Part shown: positions 1-6,735 of the stretch, piece after piece
Layout of the letters: every line of letters starts with the position of its first letter
Numbering within the stretch: position 1 is the stretch's first letter
Source of the DNA: CAYSSG01 sp964433635
Lineage (GTDB): Bacteria > Atribacterota > Phoenicimicrobiia > Phoenicimicrobiales > Stramentimicrobiaceae
Length of the DNA stretch: 7,178 bases
Direction of reading: 5' to 3'
Assembly (NCBI GenBank): GCA_964433635.1
Contig: CAYSSG010000073.1
Location: 1-7,178 of the forward strand
Translations under genes and position numbers: made by a program
Notes under the pieces: model-generated
The model's database searches: none
The model's input: the letters and a program-made list of their open reading frames with translations, nothing else
Told to the model about the DNA's origin: nothing

Positions 1-6
1 AAAATT

Positions 7-15
7 AAGGAGGTG
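7..15 (+). promoter_or_regulatory. Near-consensus ribosome binding site of a mini-ORF
   Basis: AAGGAGGTG matches the 16S anti-Shine-Dalgarno complement almost completely. Its GGAGG core lies 6 nt before the ATG at 20. It is stronger than the site serving livK (AAGGAGA at 71-77), which is unusual because it serves only a 9-codon reading frame. Confidence 0.6.
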
Positions 16-19
16 GTTA

Positions 20-49
20 ATGAAAATAAAAAGTGATGTAAAAAGATAA
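20..49 (+). CDS. Possible 9-aa leader peptide upstream of livK
   Basis: ATG at 20 opens a 9-codon frame reading MKIKSDVKR and ending at TAA 47-49, 33 nt before the livK start. It is supported only by its very strong, well-spaced ribosome binding site. The peptide is basic (four Lys/Arg of nine) and has no run of Leu, Ile, Val, Cys or Trp, so it does not look like a classical amino-acid attenuation peptide. It could be a translated leader that couples or modulates livK translation, a remnant of a gene start, or chance. The window begins just 19 nt upstream, so the promoter and any wider leader structure cannot be judged. Confidence 0.3.
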   Translation: MKIKSDVKR

Positions 50-82
50 GTTTGCTTCTATTTTAGTTAAAAGGAGAAGAAA

Positions 83-1237
83 ATGTTAAAGAAATGTCTA
101 ATCGTTTTGTTGTTTGTACTTCTATTTAGTTCCGTTGTGTTTAGTCAAGAAGATACAATTAAGATTGGAGCGAATGTATCATTGACCGGACCATCCTCCA
201 TGTGGGGAATATCTGAATTGAATGCTCTTAAAATGGCTGTTGAAAAGATTAATCAGGAGGGAGGAGTTTTAGGAAAGAACCTTGAGATAATCGAGTACGA
301 TAATAGAGCTAATCCTCCAGAAGCAGTCATTGTTAACCAAAGACTGATAGATAGGGATAATGTAGCTGCTATCATTGGTTTAGCTCAAAGCGGTACCTTT
401 ATTGCTGCACGAACTGTTGCAGAGGAAGGTAAAACTCCTCAAATTGGTACAACAGCTACTAATCCTAAAGCAACTGTCGATGATGATGACAAACCATTTA
501 AATATGCATTCAGAGTTTGCTTTATTGATCCTTTCCAGGGGAAAATTGCTGCTAATTTTGCCTATAATGAGTTAGGAGCAAAAAAAGCTTCCATCGTTTA
601 TGATGTTGGTTCAGATTATTCTTCATGGCTTGCTGATTACTTTATAGACAATTTTACCGCTTTAGGTGGCACAATTGTCAATAAAGAAGCTTTTCGTAGT
701 GGAGAGTTAGATTTTAGGGCTATTTTAGGTAAAATTAAAGCATCTCCTGTAGATATTCTTTATGTACCAACAATGCAAAAAGAGGCTGGCTTAATTGCAA
801 AACAGGCTCGTGACTTAGGAATTACAGCACCATTTATGGGAGGAGATGGTGTAGGTAGTCCTGATTTGGTAACGATAGGTGGAGAAGCAACAGAAGGATT
901 TTATTTTACTAATTTAGCAGATTTAGCAGACCCAGCCTTAAGTGAATGGTTAGAAGAATATAGGGCACTTTATGGTACAGATCCAGTTCTTCCCAACCCT
1001 GTAATGGCTGTTGATGCATTATTATTGGTAGTAGATGCAATGAAGCGAGCAGGTACTACTGATGGGGAAACATTAGCTGAAGCGATTGAAAATACCAAGA
1101 GCTTAAAAGTGTTAACAACAGATAATTTTACTATGGATCCTTTAACTCATAATCCTTTGGACAAACCGGCAGTAATAAATGTTGTAAAGGATGGTCAATT
1201 TGAATATGTTATGAGTTATTCTGGAGGAGAAAATTAA
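83..1237 (+). CDS. livK: Branched-chain-type amino-acid ABC transporter, periplasmic substrate-binding protein
   Basis: This 384-residue protein has the length and layout of the Leu/Ile/Val-binding (Peripla_BP_6, type I periplasmic binding) family. Residues 1-21 form a signal peptide: KK near the N-terminus, a hydrophobic core, then VFS before Gln22, a signal peptidase I type site. No lipobox is present, since Cys5 is far too early, so the mature protein should be soluble in a periplasm. Family landmarks are IGANVSLTG (28-36), the ligand-region motifs QSG (102-104) and GTTATNP (122-128), FR at 143-144, and GGDG (253-256). ATG 83 follows AAGGAGA (71-77). It is first in the transporter operon, separated from livH by 164 nt holding an inverted repeat. 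The family binds Leu/Ile/Val but also many other amino acids, amides and aromatic acids, so the ligand is open. The enzymes downstream hint at a non-standard amino acid. Confidence 0.93.
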   Translation: MLKKCLIVLLFVLLFSSVVFSQEDTIKIGANVSLTGPSSMWGISELNALKMAVEKINQEGGVLGKNLEIIEYDNRANPPEAVIVNQRLIDRDNVAAIIGLAQSGTFIAARTVAEEGKTPQIGTTATNPKATVDDDDKPFKYAFRVCFIDPFQGKIAANFAYNELGAKKASIVYDVGSDYSSWLADYFIDNFTALGGTIVNKEAFRSGELDFRAILGKIKASPVDILYVPTMQKEAGLIAKQARDLGITAPFMGGDGVGSPDLVTIGGEATEGFYFTNLADLADPALSEWLEEYRALYGTDPVLPNPVMAVDALLLVVDAMKRAGTTDGETLAEAIENTKSLKVLTTDNFTMDPLTHNPLDKPAVINVVKDGQFEYVMSYSGGEN

Positions 1238-1285
1238 TTCGAATGTTTCTTTAAGTAGCTGATCTTTTAATAGTAACAAAAATTA

Positions 1286-1355
1286 ATTTATAGCTATCGG
1301 ATTATAAGCACAAAAAAATAAACCAATAAGTGATATATTTCCGATAGCTATAAAT
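1286..1355 (+). repeat. 16-bp perfect inverted repeat between livK and livH (stem-loop)
   Basis: ATTTATAGCTATCGGA at 1286-1301 is the exact reverse complement of 1340-1355, enclosing a 38-nt loop. Inside the loop, TATA (1303-1306/1334-1337) and CAC/GTG (1309-1311/1330-1332) could extend the structure. No T-run follows the right arm, so it is not a standard intrinsic terminator. In ABC-importer operons a stem-loop after the binding-protein gene often protects the upstream mRNA or partly stops transcription, raising binding-protein output over permease. That is the likeliest role here, by inference. Each arm also contains the 8-bp self-palindrome ATAGCTAT, so a pair of DNA-binding sites or a small repetitive element are alternatives. 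Confidence 0.75.
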
Positions 1356-1387
1356 CTAAAATGATTAAACTATGAAAAAGATGAAAT

Positions 1388-1394
1388 AGGAGGA
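1388..1394 (+). promoter_or_regulatory. Ribosome binding site fixing the TTG start of livH
   Basis: AGGAGGA ends 7 nt before TTG 1402. The next in-frame ATG is codon 19 of the reading frame, inside the first membrane segment and without a comparable site, so TTG 1402 is preferred. Confidence 0.75.
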
Positions 1395-1401
1395 TAATAT
1401 T

Positions 1402-2274
1402 TTGTTTTTGCAAACAATAGTTACTGGTATTGGGATTGGTAGCATATACGCTTTGATGGCTATGGGCTATTGTCTTGTGTTTAGCATTTTAAATTTTAGT
1501 AACTTTGCCCATGGAGCGGTAATCATGTTGGGTGCATATGTGGGCTTTCTCTTTTCTTCAGTGATAGGTTTACCATTTGTAGTATCATTAATCATTACTG
1601 CAATTATTACAGGCATATTATCAATTATTAATGAAAGATTAGCTTATAGGACCTTAAGAGAAAGAAATGCTCCCTCGCTGTATTTAATCATTACAGCAAT
1701 GGGTGTATCAATTATGCTTGAAAATCTGGTCTATTCTACTATTGGTTCCAATTTTTACTCATACCCAAAGTTTTTTTCAAAAAATTATTATGAGGTATTT
1801 TCAAGCACAATTGGAGTCATCGATGTTTATTCCTTTTTCGTATCCGTAATTTGCATCATTCTATTACATCTCTATTTAAACCATTCAAAGAGTGGAATAG
1901 CAATTAGAGCAGGGGTCTCAGATCAAATAGCAGTATCATTAATGGGAGCAAATTTTAATGTTTTAATTAGGAATGTATTCTTTTTATCAGGTATTTTTGC
2001 TGGCCTTGCAGGAGTATTTATGGGTATGAGATATATGGTATATCCACAAATGGGATGGATTACCAATAAAGCTTATATTGCGGCTGTTATTGGTGGTCTT
2101 GGCAGTTTACCGGGTGCAATTATAGGGGGTCTTATACTTGGCATTATAGAAACCGTTGTATCTGTTTATATTTCGTCAGTTGTAAGAGATGTTTTTTCAT
2201 TTTCATTGTTGATACTAATACTTTTATTCAAGCCCTTAGGCCTTTTTGGAAAAAAACTTGAAGATAAGATGTAA
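1402..2274 (+). CDS. livH: Branched-chain-type amino-acid ABC transporter, permease LivH
   Basis: A 290-residue, strongly hydrophobic inner-membrane protein of the LivH permease family (BPD_transp_2), close to the usual length of about 300. About eight membrane segments can be drawn, roughly 3-28, 38-54, 57-77, 92-112, 140-158, 190-210, 224-248 and 262-278. Diagnostic pieces are YALMAMGY (16-23), NFAHG (34-38), the cytoplasmic coupling loop around 165-183 (SGIAIRAG through LMGAN), which contacts the ATPases, and GGLGSLPGAIIGG (231-243). It should form the translocation pore with LivM. The start is TTG, set by AGGAGGA at 1388-1394. livM follows after 41 nt. The assignment to LivH rather than LivM rests on the NFAHG motif and gene order. 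Confidence 0.94.
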   Translation: MFLQTIVTGIGIGSIYALMAMGYCLVFSILNFSNFAHGAVIMLGAYVGFLFSSVIGLPFVVSLIITAIITGILSIINERLAYRTLRERNAPSLYLIITAMGVSIMLENLVYSTIGSNFYSYPKFFSKNYYEVFSSTIGVIDVYSFFVSVICIILLHLYLNHSKSGIAIRAGVSDQIAVSLMGANFNVLIRNVFFLSGIFAGLAGVFMGMRYMVYPQMGWITNKAYIAAVIGGLGSLPGAIIGGLILGIIETVVSVYISSVVRDVFSFSLLILILLFKPLGLFGKKLEDKM

Positions 2275-2300
2275 AAAGTAAATACAGATAAGAAATTGCT

Positions 2301-2310
2301 GGGAGGGAGA
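2301..2310 (+). promoter_or_regulatory. Ribosome binding site for the GTG start of livM
   Basis: The purine-rich GGGAGGGAGA ends 5 nt before GTG 2316 and supports that non-ATG start. Confidence 0.65.
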
Positions 2311-2315
2311 TATCT

Positions 2316-3203
2316 GTGGAGTATTTTAAAACAATTTTTATCGTAGGTTCGATAAATGTAGTAGCTGTAATCGGTGTAACAATATTTACTGGATTTACGG
2401 GTTTGTTTTCTTTTGGACATGCTGCATTTGTCGCAATAGGAGCTTATGGGGCTGGAATCTTGACTTATTTTTATCATTTCCCCTTTATTCTGGCTGTTAT
2501 AATTGGAAGCATGCTTGCCGGGTTGGTAAGTTTAATAATAGGTTATCCAACCATTAGAGGAAACCTGGGAAGTGACTATTTAGCTGTTGCTCTTTTAGGT
2601 TTTGGGGAGGCAGTCAGAGTTATATTAGAAAATCTCAAAATTACACAAGGGGCTCGTGGCTTACCCGGGATTAGGATTTGCTGCAATATACCAGTCGTTA
2701 TCATTACGATAATAATATGCATAATCGTTGCTAGAAATATTATTCACTCCAAATACGGTAGAAGAATGATTGTAGTTAGGGAAGATGCTATTGCTGCTGA
2801 AATGCTCGGCGTTCCTTTATTTAAAACAAAATATTTTTCATTTTTTACAAGTGCGTTATTTTGTGGGCTATCAGGAGGTCTATTTGCTCACTTCTATGGT
2901 TTCATACAACCTGTGATGTTTACATTAGAGCAGTCAACCCAAATTTTAGCCTCAGTAGTATGTGGTGGAATTGGTAGCATTACAGGGCCAATTATAGCAA
3001 CATATATATTTGTTGCTATACCTGAAATATTTAGATTTGCAAAATTGTGGCGTTTAGTTTTTTATGGTACTGTTTTAGTATTAACGATGATATTTAGACC
3101 GAGCGGCTTAATGGGATATCAAGAAATTACTTTTAATACATTTTCAACTAAATACAAGCAGTTAATTAAATGGATAAAAGATAATCGAAATTCAAGGAGA
3201 TAG
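2316..3203 (+). CDS. livM: Branched-chain-type amino-acid ABC transporter, permease LivM
   Basis: This 295-residue inner-membrane permease is the LivH partner in the pore. It carries the LivM hallmark FTGLFSFGHAAFVAIGAYGA (27-46; the family form is GxxGxxSxGHAAFxxIGAY), ARGLPGI (113-119), the ATPase-coupling loop VREDAIAAEMLGV (154-166), and GGIGSITGPIIA (217-228). Several hydrophobic segments span about residues 8-260, followed by a short basic tail. It is shorter than Escherichia coli LivM (about 425 aa, from memory), but about 300 aa is common in other bacteria, so this is not a truncation. Start GTG 2316 is backed by a strong upstream ribosome binding site. The stop (3201-3203) lies 8 nt before livG. 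Confidence 0.94.
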   Translation: MEYFKTIFIVGSINVVAVIGVTIFTGFTGLFSFGHAAFVAIGAYGAGILTYFYHFPFILAVIIGSMLAGLVSLIIGYPTIRGNLGSDYLAVALLGFGEAVRVILENLKITQGARGLPGIRICCNIPVVIITIIICIIVARNIIHSKYGRRMIVVREDAIAAEMLGVPLFKTKYFSFFTSALFCGLSGGLFAHFYGFIQPVMFTLEQSTQILASVVCGGIGSITGPIIATYIFVAIPEIFRFAKLWRLVFYGTVLVLTMIFRPSGLMGYQEITFNTFSTKYKQLIKWIKDNRNSRR

Positions 3204-3211
3204 ATATAAAA

Positions 3212-4021
3212 ATGCCTTTATTGGAATTGAAAGAGGTTAAAAAGAGTTTCGGTGGTATTTGTGCCTTAAGTGATATTTCTTTTACGCTGAAAAAGAATGA
3301 TATTCTTGGTTTAATTGGACCAAACGGAGCTGGAAAAACTACCGTATTTAATTTAATTACGGGAGGTTATACCTTTGATTCTGGTTCAATACGTTTTGAT
3401 GGTAAATCTATAAGCAAAATGAGACCAGATCAAATTATTAGTCTTGGTGTAGCAAGGACATTTCAAAATATACGACTTTTTAAAAATTTAACAGCCCTTG
3501 ATAATGTGAAGGCTTCCTTGTATCACAAAACGAGATACAACCTTATTGATACTTTATTTAGAACAAGTAACTATAGAAAGATTGAGCAAAGAATAGATGA
3601 TGATGCAAGAGAATTATTAAAAAAAATGGACTTAGGTAAATATATTGAAACCAGATCGAGTAATTTACCCTATGGATTTCAGAGAAAACTGGAGATTACC
3701 AGAGCGTTAGCTTTAGAACCGAAATTATTACTTTTAGATGAACCAGCTGCAGGAATGAATCCGAAAGAAGTGATGGATATTATTGGTTTAATTCAAAGAA
3801 TTTATTCAATATATAATTTAACCATGATTATCATTGAGCACCATATGAATGTAATTACCAGTCTTAGCAAGAATATTGTTGTTTTAAATTTTGGTAAAAA
3901 AATTGCTGAGGGAATACCTCAAGAAATTCAAAAAAATCCCATTGTGATAGAAGCTTATTTGGGGCATTCAAATTTAGCCAGTAATCAAGAAAGAAGAGAT
4001 TCTAAAAATGTTAACAATTAA
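3212..4021 (+). CDS. livG: Branched-chain-type amino-acid ABC transporter, ATP-binding protein LivG
   Basis: A 269-residue cytoplasmic ATPase that powers import with LivF. In order it shows Walker A GPNGAGKT (36-43), the Q-loop in RTFQN (Gln85), an ABC signature of the LivG type LPYGFQRKLEI (152-162), Walker B LLLLDEP (172-178, with Asp176 and Glu177), and the switch histidine in EHHM (His210). The insertion between Q-loop and signature (about 100-150) and the C-terminal AYLG segment are typical of LivG and distinguish it from LivF. The start is ATG 3212 after AAGGAGA (3194-3200), an 11-nt spacing that is slightly long. Its last 14 bp overlap the start of livF, indicating translational coupling of the two ATPase subunits. 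All catalytic residues are intact. Confidence 0.95.
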   Translation: MPLLELKEVKKSFGGICALSDISFTLKKNDILGLIGPNGAGKTTVFNLITGGYTFDSGSIRFDGKSISKMRPDQIISLGVARTFQNIRLFKNLTALDNVKASLYHKTRYNLIDTLFRTSNYRKIEQRIDDDARELLKKMDLGKYIETRSSNLPYGFQRKLEITRALALEPKLLLLDEPAAGMNPKEVMDIIGLIQRIYSIYNLTMIIIEHHMNVITSLSKNIVVLNFGKKIAEGIPQEIQKNPIVIEAYLGHSNLASNQERRDSKNVNN

Positions 4022-4709
4022 AGATATAAACGTATTTTATGGAAATATTCATGCAATACAGGATGTATCAATTCATGTCAAAGAAAATGAAATAGTGTCA
4101 ATCATCGGGAGTAATGGTGCAGGGAAGTCTACATTATTAGGAAGTATTGCTGGTATCATAAAACGAACATCCGGTGAAATTATTTTTAGAAAAAGTTCAT
4201 TGCCATCGCGTAGTTATGAAATTATTAAATTCGGTATAGTATTAGTTCCGGAAAGAAGAAGAATATTTCCTGGCTTAACCGTAAATGAAAATTTAATCAT
4301 GGGTGCTTATTTGCGCAATGATAAAGAAGAAATTAAGAAAGATTTAGAAGGGGTTTATAGCTTATTTCCAATATTAAAACAGCGGACAAAACAATACGGA
4401 GGGACATTATCTGGAGGAGAGCAACAAATGTTAGCTATTGCTCGAGGCTTAATGACTAAACCAAGATTTCTCATGTTAGATGAACCATCTCTGGGATTAG
4501 CACCAAATCTTACCGAAGAAGTATTTTTAAAAATAAGAGAAATTAACCAAAAAGGAGTCACAATTTTATTAGTGGAACAGAATGCTTTTAAGGCTCTTGA
4601 GATTGCTGATAATGCTTATATTCTGGAAAGCGGGCGTATAAAATCTTATGGTTCTGGAAAAGAAATGATGGAAGACCCTACTGTAAAACAAGCATACCTG
4701 GGGGTTTAA
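4008..4709 (+). CDS. livF: Branched-chain-type amino-acid ABC transporter, ATP-binding protein LivF
   Basis: This 233-residue cytoplasmic ATPase has the standard LivF length. It shows Walker A GSNGAGKS (34-41), the LivF-type segment VPERRRIFPGLTVNENL (80-96), the full signature LSGGEQQ (134-140), Walker B FLMLDEP (154-160, with Asp158 and Glu159), and VEQNA (189-193). In that last motif Gln191 stands where many ABC ATPases have the switch His, which is normal for LivF. The ATG at 4008 lies within livG, preceded by a modest AAGAAGAGA purine stretch, so translation is probably coupled to livG. The lyase gene follows after 29 nt with its own strong ribosome binding site. Nothing is missing or disrupted. 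Confidence 0.95.
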   Translation: MLTIKDINVFYGNIHAIQDVSIHVKENEIVSIIGSNGAGKSTLLGSIAGIIKRTSGEIIFRKSSLPSRSYEIIKFGIVLVPERRRIFPGLTVNENLIMGAYLRNDKEEIKKDLEGVYSLFPILKQRTKQYGGTLSGGEQQMLAIARGLMTKPRFLMLDEPSLGLAPNLTEEVFLKIREINQKGVTILLVEQNAFKALEIADNAYILESGRIKSYGSGKEMMEDPTVKQAYLGV

Positions 4710-4738
4710 TTTACCTCATAGATAAATCGGAGGAGAAT

Positions 4739-5758
4739 ATGATGGATTTCATAAAAAAATATAAAAGAATTCCATTAGCTATTCTGCCAACTCCATTAGA
4801 ACATGCCAAAAATCTTACTGAAATGCTTCAAGGACCTAATATATATCTTAAAAGAGATAATTGTACTGGGCTTGCATTTGGAGGTAACAAGGCAAGAAAG
4901 CTTGAATATATCATTGCTGATCTGTTAGAAAAAAAAGCAGACACCATTGTCACCATAGGAGGACTTCAATCTAATTGGGCAAGGCAAACTGCCGCAGCAG
5001 CTAAAAAACTGGGATTGGGGGTTATTTTGGTGCTTAATGGAAATGAACCGGGAGAATATCAAGGTAACTTACTTTTAGATTCCATCTTAGGTTGTGATAT
5101 AAGATTTAAACCTTATTCTGATGAGGATGAACAGAAAGAAGAAGCAGGAGAGACACCAATTACGGGTGAAATAGCAGAAGAGGTAAGAAGGAATGGCAAA
5201 ATTCCATATATTATACCTTTGGGTGGTTGTAATCCAATGGGGAATCTGGGCTATATCAATGCGGTCAAAGAATTAAAGCAACAAACTGAAGAAGGTGGTA
5301 TTTATATCGATTATATTATTTCAGCAGTCGGAACTGGTGGTACTCAGGCGGGAATAGAATTAGGATTAAGACTATATAGAATGCATACCAGATGTTTTGG
5401 GATTAGTATCAGTCGACATATCAAACCAAAATCTCAAGAAATTGCTGAGTTATGCAACAAAACTATACAGGATTTTGCACCAGGGTTAGCGTGCAGACAA
5501 TTTTATCCTGATGAAATAAAAGTGAATGATGATTATATTGGAGAAGGTTATGCTATTCCAACAAAAGAGGGCATCCAGGCAATACATACTGTAGCTCAAG
5601 CTGAAGGAGTAATACTTGATCCTGTTTATACCGGAAAAGCAATGGCCGGATTGATTGATTTAATTAAAAAAGGTAAATTTAAGAAAAATGAAAATATAGT
5701 GTTTCTTCATACTGGTGGGGAAATTGCAAATTTTGCATATTCTAAAGTGTTTAAATAA
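4739..5758 (+). CDS. PLP-dependent lyase/deaminase, D-cysteine desulfhydrase / ACC deaminase family
   Basis: A 339-residue fold-type II pyridoxal-phosphate enzyme, close to the D-cysteine desulfhydrase (DcyD) length. Visible landmarks are PTPLE (17-21), YLKRDNCTG (36-44), the PLP-binding lysine in GGNKARKLE (Lys51), QSNWARQTAAAA (77-88), the phosphate-cradle loop GTGGTQAG (198-205), GEGYAIP (268-274), DPVYTGKAMAGL (294-305, with the conserved active-site Tyr297) and HTGGE (324-328). Family members eliminate sulfide from D-cysteine, sulfite from cysteate (CuyA) or open the ACC ring, releasing ammonia and an oxo-acid. Two positions differ from DcyD as I remember it: Trp80 replaces the His of SNH, and Glu328 replaces a small residue after HTGG. 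The substrate may therefore differ, and I give no gene symbol. ATG 4739 is followed by a second ATG at 4742. Both are well placed after GGAGGAGA (4729-4736), so the exact start is uncertain by one codon. Its position after livF suggests it acts on the imported compound. Confidence 0.85.
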   Translation: MMDFIKKYKRIPLAILPTPLEHAKNLTEMLQGPNIYLKRDNCTGLAFGGNKARKLEYIIADLLEKKADTIVTIGGLQSNWARQTAAAAKKLGLGVILVLNGNEPGEYQGNLLLDSILGCDIRFKPYSDEDEQKEEAGETPITGEIAEEVRRNGKIPYIIPLGGCNPMGNLGYINAVKELKQQTEEGGIYIDYIISAVGTGGTQAGIELGLRLYRMHTRCFGISISRHIKPKSQEIAELCNKTIQDFAPGLACRQFYPDEIKVNDDYIGEGYAIPTKEGIQAIHTVAQAEGVILDPVYTGKAMAGLIDLIKKGKFKKNENIVFLHTGGEIANFAYSKVFK

Positions 5759-5815
5759 ATCATATGGAGGTTTTTAAGCGAGTTTCCATCAGCAAAAATG
5801 ATGTATTTTATAAGT

Positions 5816-5822
5816 AGGAGGA
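5816..5822 (+). promoter_or_regulatory. Ribosome binding site fixing the TTG start of the dehydrogenase
   Basis: AGGAGGA ends 7 nt before TTG 5830. The frame then runs directly into the Rossmann beta-strand (RVIVVGFG), so this start gives the expected N-terminus of the family. Confidence 0.75.
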
Positions 5823-5829
5823 ATTTTAA

Positions 5830-6735
5830 TTGGATAAGCCAAGGGTTATCGTAGTAGGATTCGGACATGTGGGAAGAGGGGTTTTTGAAGCTCTTCAAGA
5901 AAGTCCTGACATGGAAATAGCTGGTATCGTAGAATTACCCCATGTTATTGAAACAATTAAAGAAAAAGTTGGAAATATTACCATCCAAGATGATATTTCA
6001 AAGTTTGAGAAGATAGATGTAGCCATTTTAGCGATTAATAGTCGAAAAATACCTCAACTTGCTCCATTGTATCTGCAACGAGGTATAAACACGGTAGATG
6101 CTTATGATATACATGGTGAATCTTTAATGAAACTTCGCGAGGATTTAGACAATGTAGCAAAAAAATATCATGCCGTCTCAATTGTTTCAGCAGGTTGGGA
6201 TCCTGGAAGTGACTCTATGATAAGAGCGGTTTTAGAAATTAATGCTCCCAGGGGTATAACATATGTTAATTATGGCCCTGGAATGAGTATGGGGCATACA
6301 GTCGTGGTAAAGGCTATTGAAGGAATAGAGGACGGAATCTCATTAACTATTCCAAAAAATATGGGTATGCATGAACGTATTGTCTATATTAAGATGAAAA
6401 AAGGATTCAATTTTGAAAAAATTGTTAATACCATAAAGAATGACCCTTATTTTATACATGATGAAGTTCATGTTTTTAATGTCGAAAATATCAAGAATTT
6501 AATTGATATGGGTCATGCTGTTAAAATTGAGAGAAAGGGAGTTTCAGGCAAAACACATAATCAAAGAATGAAATATACGGTATCAGTCAACAATCCTGCA
6601 GTTACCGGGCAGGTCATGGTATCAGCAGCCAGGGCAAGTTTGCAGCAAAGACCTGGCTGTTACAGTGTATTAGAAATCCCACTCATAGATTTTCTTTATG
6701 GGAAGAAACAAGAGCTATTATCCCGATTGATATAA
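5830..6735 (+). CDS. ddh: meso-Diaminopimelate D-dehydrogenase, Symbiobacterium-like (type II)
   Basis: This 301-residue cytoplasmic NADP-dependent dehydrogenase converts L-2-amino-6-oxopimelate (cyclic form tetrahydrodipicolinate) plus ammonia to meso-DAP, and the reverse. The N-terminus is a Rossmann domain with GFGHVGRG (10-17). Substrate-domain landmarks are VDAYDIHG (89-96), SAGWDPGSDS (120-129), YGPGMSMGH (148-156), Arg183, GHAVKIERKGVSG (228-240), NNPAVTGQVM (254-263) and PGCYSVLEIP (275-284). The pattern SAGWDPG, GPGMSMGH and PGCY matches the Symbiobacterium thermophilum enzyme as I remember it. That type has relaxed specificity and can make D-amino acids from 2-oxo acids. By that remembered alignment the substrate residues Thr173, Arg183, His229 and Asn255 are conserved, while Tyr148 replaces a Phe. 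It starts with TTG. It may serve lysine or cell-wall synthesis, or oxidise an imported DAP-like or D-amino acid, and its place behind the importer favours the latter. Confidence 0.88.
   Translation: MDKPRVIVVGFGHVGRGVFEALQESPDMEIAGIVELPHVIETIKEKVGNITIQDDISKFEKIDVAILAINSRKIPQLAPLYLQRGINTVDAYDIHGESLMKLREDLDNVAKKYHAVSIVSAGWDPGSDSMIRAVLEINAPRGITYVNYGPGMSMGHTVVVKAIEGIEDGISLTIPKNMGMHERIVYIKMKKGFNFEKIVNTIKNDPYFIHDEVHVFNVENIKNLIDMGHAVKIERKGVSGKTHNQRMKYTVSVNNPAVTGQVMVSAARASLQQRPGCYSVLEIPLIDFLYGKKQELLSRLI

Noticed and set aside
1372..1389. Five-codon frame MKKMK just before livH
   Set aside because: It is too short, lacks a ribosome binding site, and its stop overlaps the livH site.
2166..2477. 103-codon open frame on the minus strand across the livH-livM junction
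   Set aside because: It lies opposite two well-supported permease genes, its translation is low-complexity Ser/Tyr/Lys-rich without family motifs, and it is best explained as a shadow.
4355..4561. 68-codon minus-strand frame inside livF
   Set aside because: It is antisense to the livF signature and Walker B region and has no features of its own.
5765..5818. 17-codon frame beginning ATGGAGG between the lyase and the dehydrogenase
   Set aside because: It has no upstream ribosome binding site, and the GGAGG lies inside the frame rather than before it. The ATGGA/TCCAT pair (5765-5769, 5786-5790) is too short to call a hairpin.
5707..5898. 63-codon minus-strand frame across the lyase-dehydrogenase junction
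   Set aside because: It overlaps both coding ends and the dehydrogenase ribosome binding site and shows no recognisable protein features.
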